From NCBI GenBank assembly GCA_902793195.1, contig CADBCS010000007.1, positions 19,870 to 83,869 on the forward strand: DNA of 64,000 nt. Reading direction: 5' to 3'. The stretch comes from an uncultured Coriobacteriaceae bacterium (GTDB lineage Bacteria; Actinomycetota; Coriobacteriia; Coriobacteriales; Atopobiaceae). Position numbers and translations under genes: made by a program. The notes under the pieces were generated by a model. It did no database searches, was not told the origin of the DNA, and was given only the letters and a program-made list of their open reading frames with translations. Shown here in pieces: positions 62,711 to 64,000 of the stretch. Numbering within the stretch: the stretch's first letter is position 1; every line of letters begins with the position of its first letter.

Positions 62711-63883
62711 ATGGCATTCGACCTTGAGATACCCGAGCCAGAAGAGGTCAAGGAGAAGGTCAAGCAGGAGCTTGCCGTTCCCGAGGAATATGCCAAGGCG
62801 ATCGACAACACCGCCCAGTCCAAGGGCGAGGAGATTTTGGCCGTGGACCTGGACTCGGTGGCCAGTCGTCGCGAGATCACAAGCGCGGTAGAGGATCTGG
62901 GCAGCGATCTGGTGCGCAAGTCCTCCGCCAAGAACGACATTCTTGCACGTCGCATGGCAGACCTCTCCAGGTCGGGCAGCGAGTCGGGCGATGTGGCCAA
63001 AGGCCTCGAGGACCTCGCCATCAAGATGCGCGACCTCGACCCGTCGGGCATCGACTTTGCCAAGCAGGGTGCCATTGGGCGTCTGTTCAATCCCGTGCGC
63101 CGGTACTTCGACCGCTACAAGACGGCGGACGCCGAGATTGCCGAGATCGTCAAGTCGCTCGACAGGGGCCGCGAGACGTTGCGCAAGGACAACGTGACTC
63201 TCGAACTCGAGGCGGGTTCCATGCGCGACCTCACCAAGCAGCTCAACCAACGCCTCGAGATGGCACAGGACCTCGACGCATACCTCTCAAACGCACTGGA
63301 GAACTATCGCGTCGAGAATGGCGGAGACGACGACAAGACCCGATTCCTCGAGGAGGAGGTCCTGTTCCCGCTGCGACAGAAGGTGATGGACTTCCAGCAG
63401 CTGCTGGTCGTCAACCAGCAGGGCATCGTGGCCATGGAGGTCATCCGCAAGAACAACCTCGAGCTCATCCGTGCCGTCGACCGCGCCGAGAGCGTTACGG
63501 TTGCGGCGCTGCGCACCGCGGTAACGGTGGCAGGTGCGCTCTACAACCAGCGCATCGTTCTCGAGAAGGTCCAGACCCTCAATGCCGCCACCAACGAAAT
63601 GATCAGTGCCACCAGCCGCATGCTCAAGGAGCAGGGCGTGGCAATACAGAAGCAGGCGACCGATGCCGCCATCTCTCCGGACACGCTCAAGACAGCCTTC
63701 GAAGATACGCTTTCGGCACTCGACGACATCACCGACTACAAGCTCAAGGCCTTGCCGCAGATGCGTCAGACCATCGACCAGTTCCGCATTATCGCCGAGG
63801 AGGGCGAGGCACGCCTGCAGCAGATGGAAGATGCCGGCAGCTTCTCGCTCAACCCCGGCCCCGAGCAACGTCGACTCAACTAG
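62711..63883 (+). CDS. telA: TelA-family toxic anion resistance protein
   Basis: A 390-aa cytoplasmic, mainly helical protein of the TelA family (PF05816). The conserved segments are visible: the N-terminal LDSVASRREITSAVE stretch, PVRRYFDRYK, a glutamine/aspartate-rich helix and VVNQQGIVAMEVIRKNNLELIRAVDRAESVTV. The family is associated with tellurite and other toxic-anion or lantibiotic resistance, but the biochemical role is not settled. AAAGG precedes the ATG. It is the last gene of the XpaC/VWA/TelA operon. Confidence 0.93.
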   Translation: MAFDLEIPEPEEVKEKVKQELAVPEEYAKAIDNTAQSKGEEILAVDLDSVASRREITSAVEDLGSDLVRKSSAKNDILARRMADLSRSGSESGDVAKGLEDLAIKMRDLDPSGIDFAKQGAIGRLFNPVRRYFDRYKTADAEIAEIVKSLDRGRETLRKDNVTLELEAGSMRDLTKQLNQRLEMAQDLDAYLSNALENYRVENGGDDDKTRFLEEEVLFPLRQKVMDFQQLLVVNQQGIVAMEVIRKNNLELIRAVDRAESVTVAALRTAVTVAGALYNQRIVLEKVQTLNAATNEMISATSRMLKEQGVAIQKQATDAAISPDTLKTAFEDTLSALDDITDYKLKALPQMRQTIDQFRIIAEEGEARLQQMEDAGSFSLNPGPEQRRLN

Positions 63884-63911
63884 CCACGGACAGACTGGAA
63901 TGCCAATCATG

Positions 63912-63932
63912 ACCACCCGCATAGCGGGTGGT
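63912..63932 (+). terminator. Hairpin after telA
   Basis: ACCACCCGC / GCGGGTGGT with a three-base loop, followed by TTG, about 30 bases after the telA stop. It is probably the operon terminator. Confidence 0.65.
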
Positions 63933-63962
63933 TTGCACAAAGGGTATAACCCTATGGCCCCG

Positions 63963-63986
63963 GGCCAGGGACTCAAGTCCCTGGCC
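63963..63986. repeat. Second inverted repeat near window end
   Basis: GGCCAGGGAC and GTCCCTGGCC form a ten-base stem with a four-base loop. It may belong to the next gene on either strand; no T-run follows within the window. Confidence 0.5.
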
Positions 63987-64000
63987 CTCACTGCGTTCAG

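Overview
The window looks like chromosomal DNA of a GC-rich Gram-positive actinobacterium, most likely class Coriobacteriia (Olsenella/Atopobium-like). The reasons are Cna-B/SpaA-type sortase pilins, giant MBG/InlB-repeat surface proteins, a small Tad/type IV-like pilus operon with a DUF4860-like gene, many lipoproteins with short lipoboxes, and the codon bias. This placement comes from gene content, not from a search.

Region 1 (1-25.6 kb, nearly all minus strand) is a cell-surface assembly locus. In transcription order the SpaA-type pilus genes are a dedicated signal peptidase I (7748-8341), a 1926-aa tip/adhesive pilin (1952-7732), the major pilin (126-1811) and the first codons of a class C-like sortase running off the left edge (1-51). 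Upstream on the same strand lie a small coiled-coil protein, a sortase-fold protein whose catalytic His, Cys and Arg all appear to be substituted, a small surface protein with a VPATG sorting signal, and a 5079-aa adhesin of MBG/InlB-like repeats (10375-25614) with an atypical C-terminal anchor.

Region 2 (25.9-46.1 kb) holds mostly single genes on both strands: a two-sensor GGDEF protein, two HAD phosphatases (one a lipoprotein), an HD-GYP phosphodiesterase, a ComEC-like metallo-beta-lactamase lipoprotein, an Sfp-type phosphopantetheinyl transferase, a cation-diffusion-facilitator/GNAT fusion, two T/E-rich lipoproteins, an LPETG beta-solenoid-like protein, a second GGDEF protein, a Ppx/GppA phosphatase, a DivIC/FtsB-like division protein, an SGNH-hydrolase/MazG fusion and a 2TM potassium channel.

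Region 3 (46.2-51.2 kb, plus strand) is a compact operon: transglutaminase-like lipoprotein, PilC/GspF, four small membrane/pseudopilin-like proteins and a PilT-type ATPase. No PilB, prepilin peptidase or PilM/N/O is visible in the window.

Region 4 (51.3-64 kb) carries pyridoxal kinase, a membrane-anchored protein of unknown function, rubrerythrin, a MutY-like glycosylase lacking the Fe-S motif coupled to a HAD-IB phosphatase, tRNA-Asp(GUC), a third GGDEF protein, a lipoprotein, a YdcF-like protein, argG, and a three-gene operon of XpaC-like, SBP/VWA and TelA proteins.

Four c-di-GMP-type signalling genes (three GGDEF, one HD-GYP) sit among two surface-pilus systems and several adhesins. A coordinated surface-attachment role is plausible but is inference. 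The features I find most worth following up are the catalytically degenerate sortase next to substrates with unusual sorting signals, the SGNH-MazG and CDF-GNAT fusions, and the minimal pilus operon.
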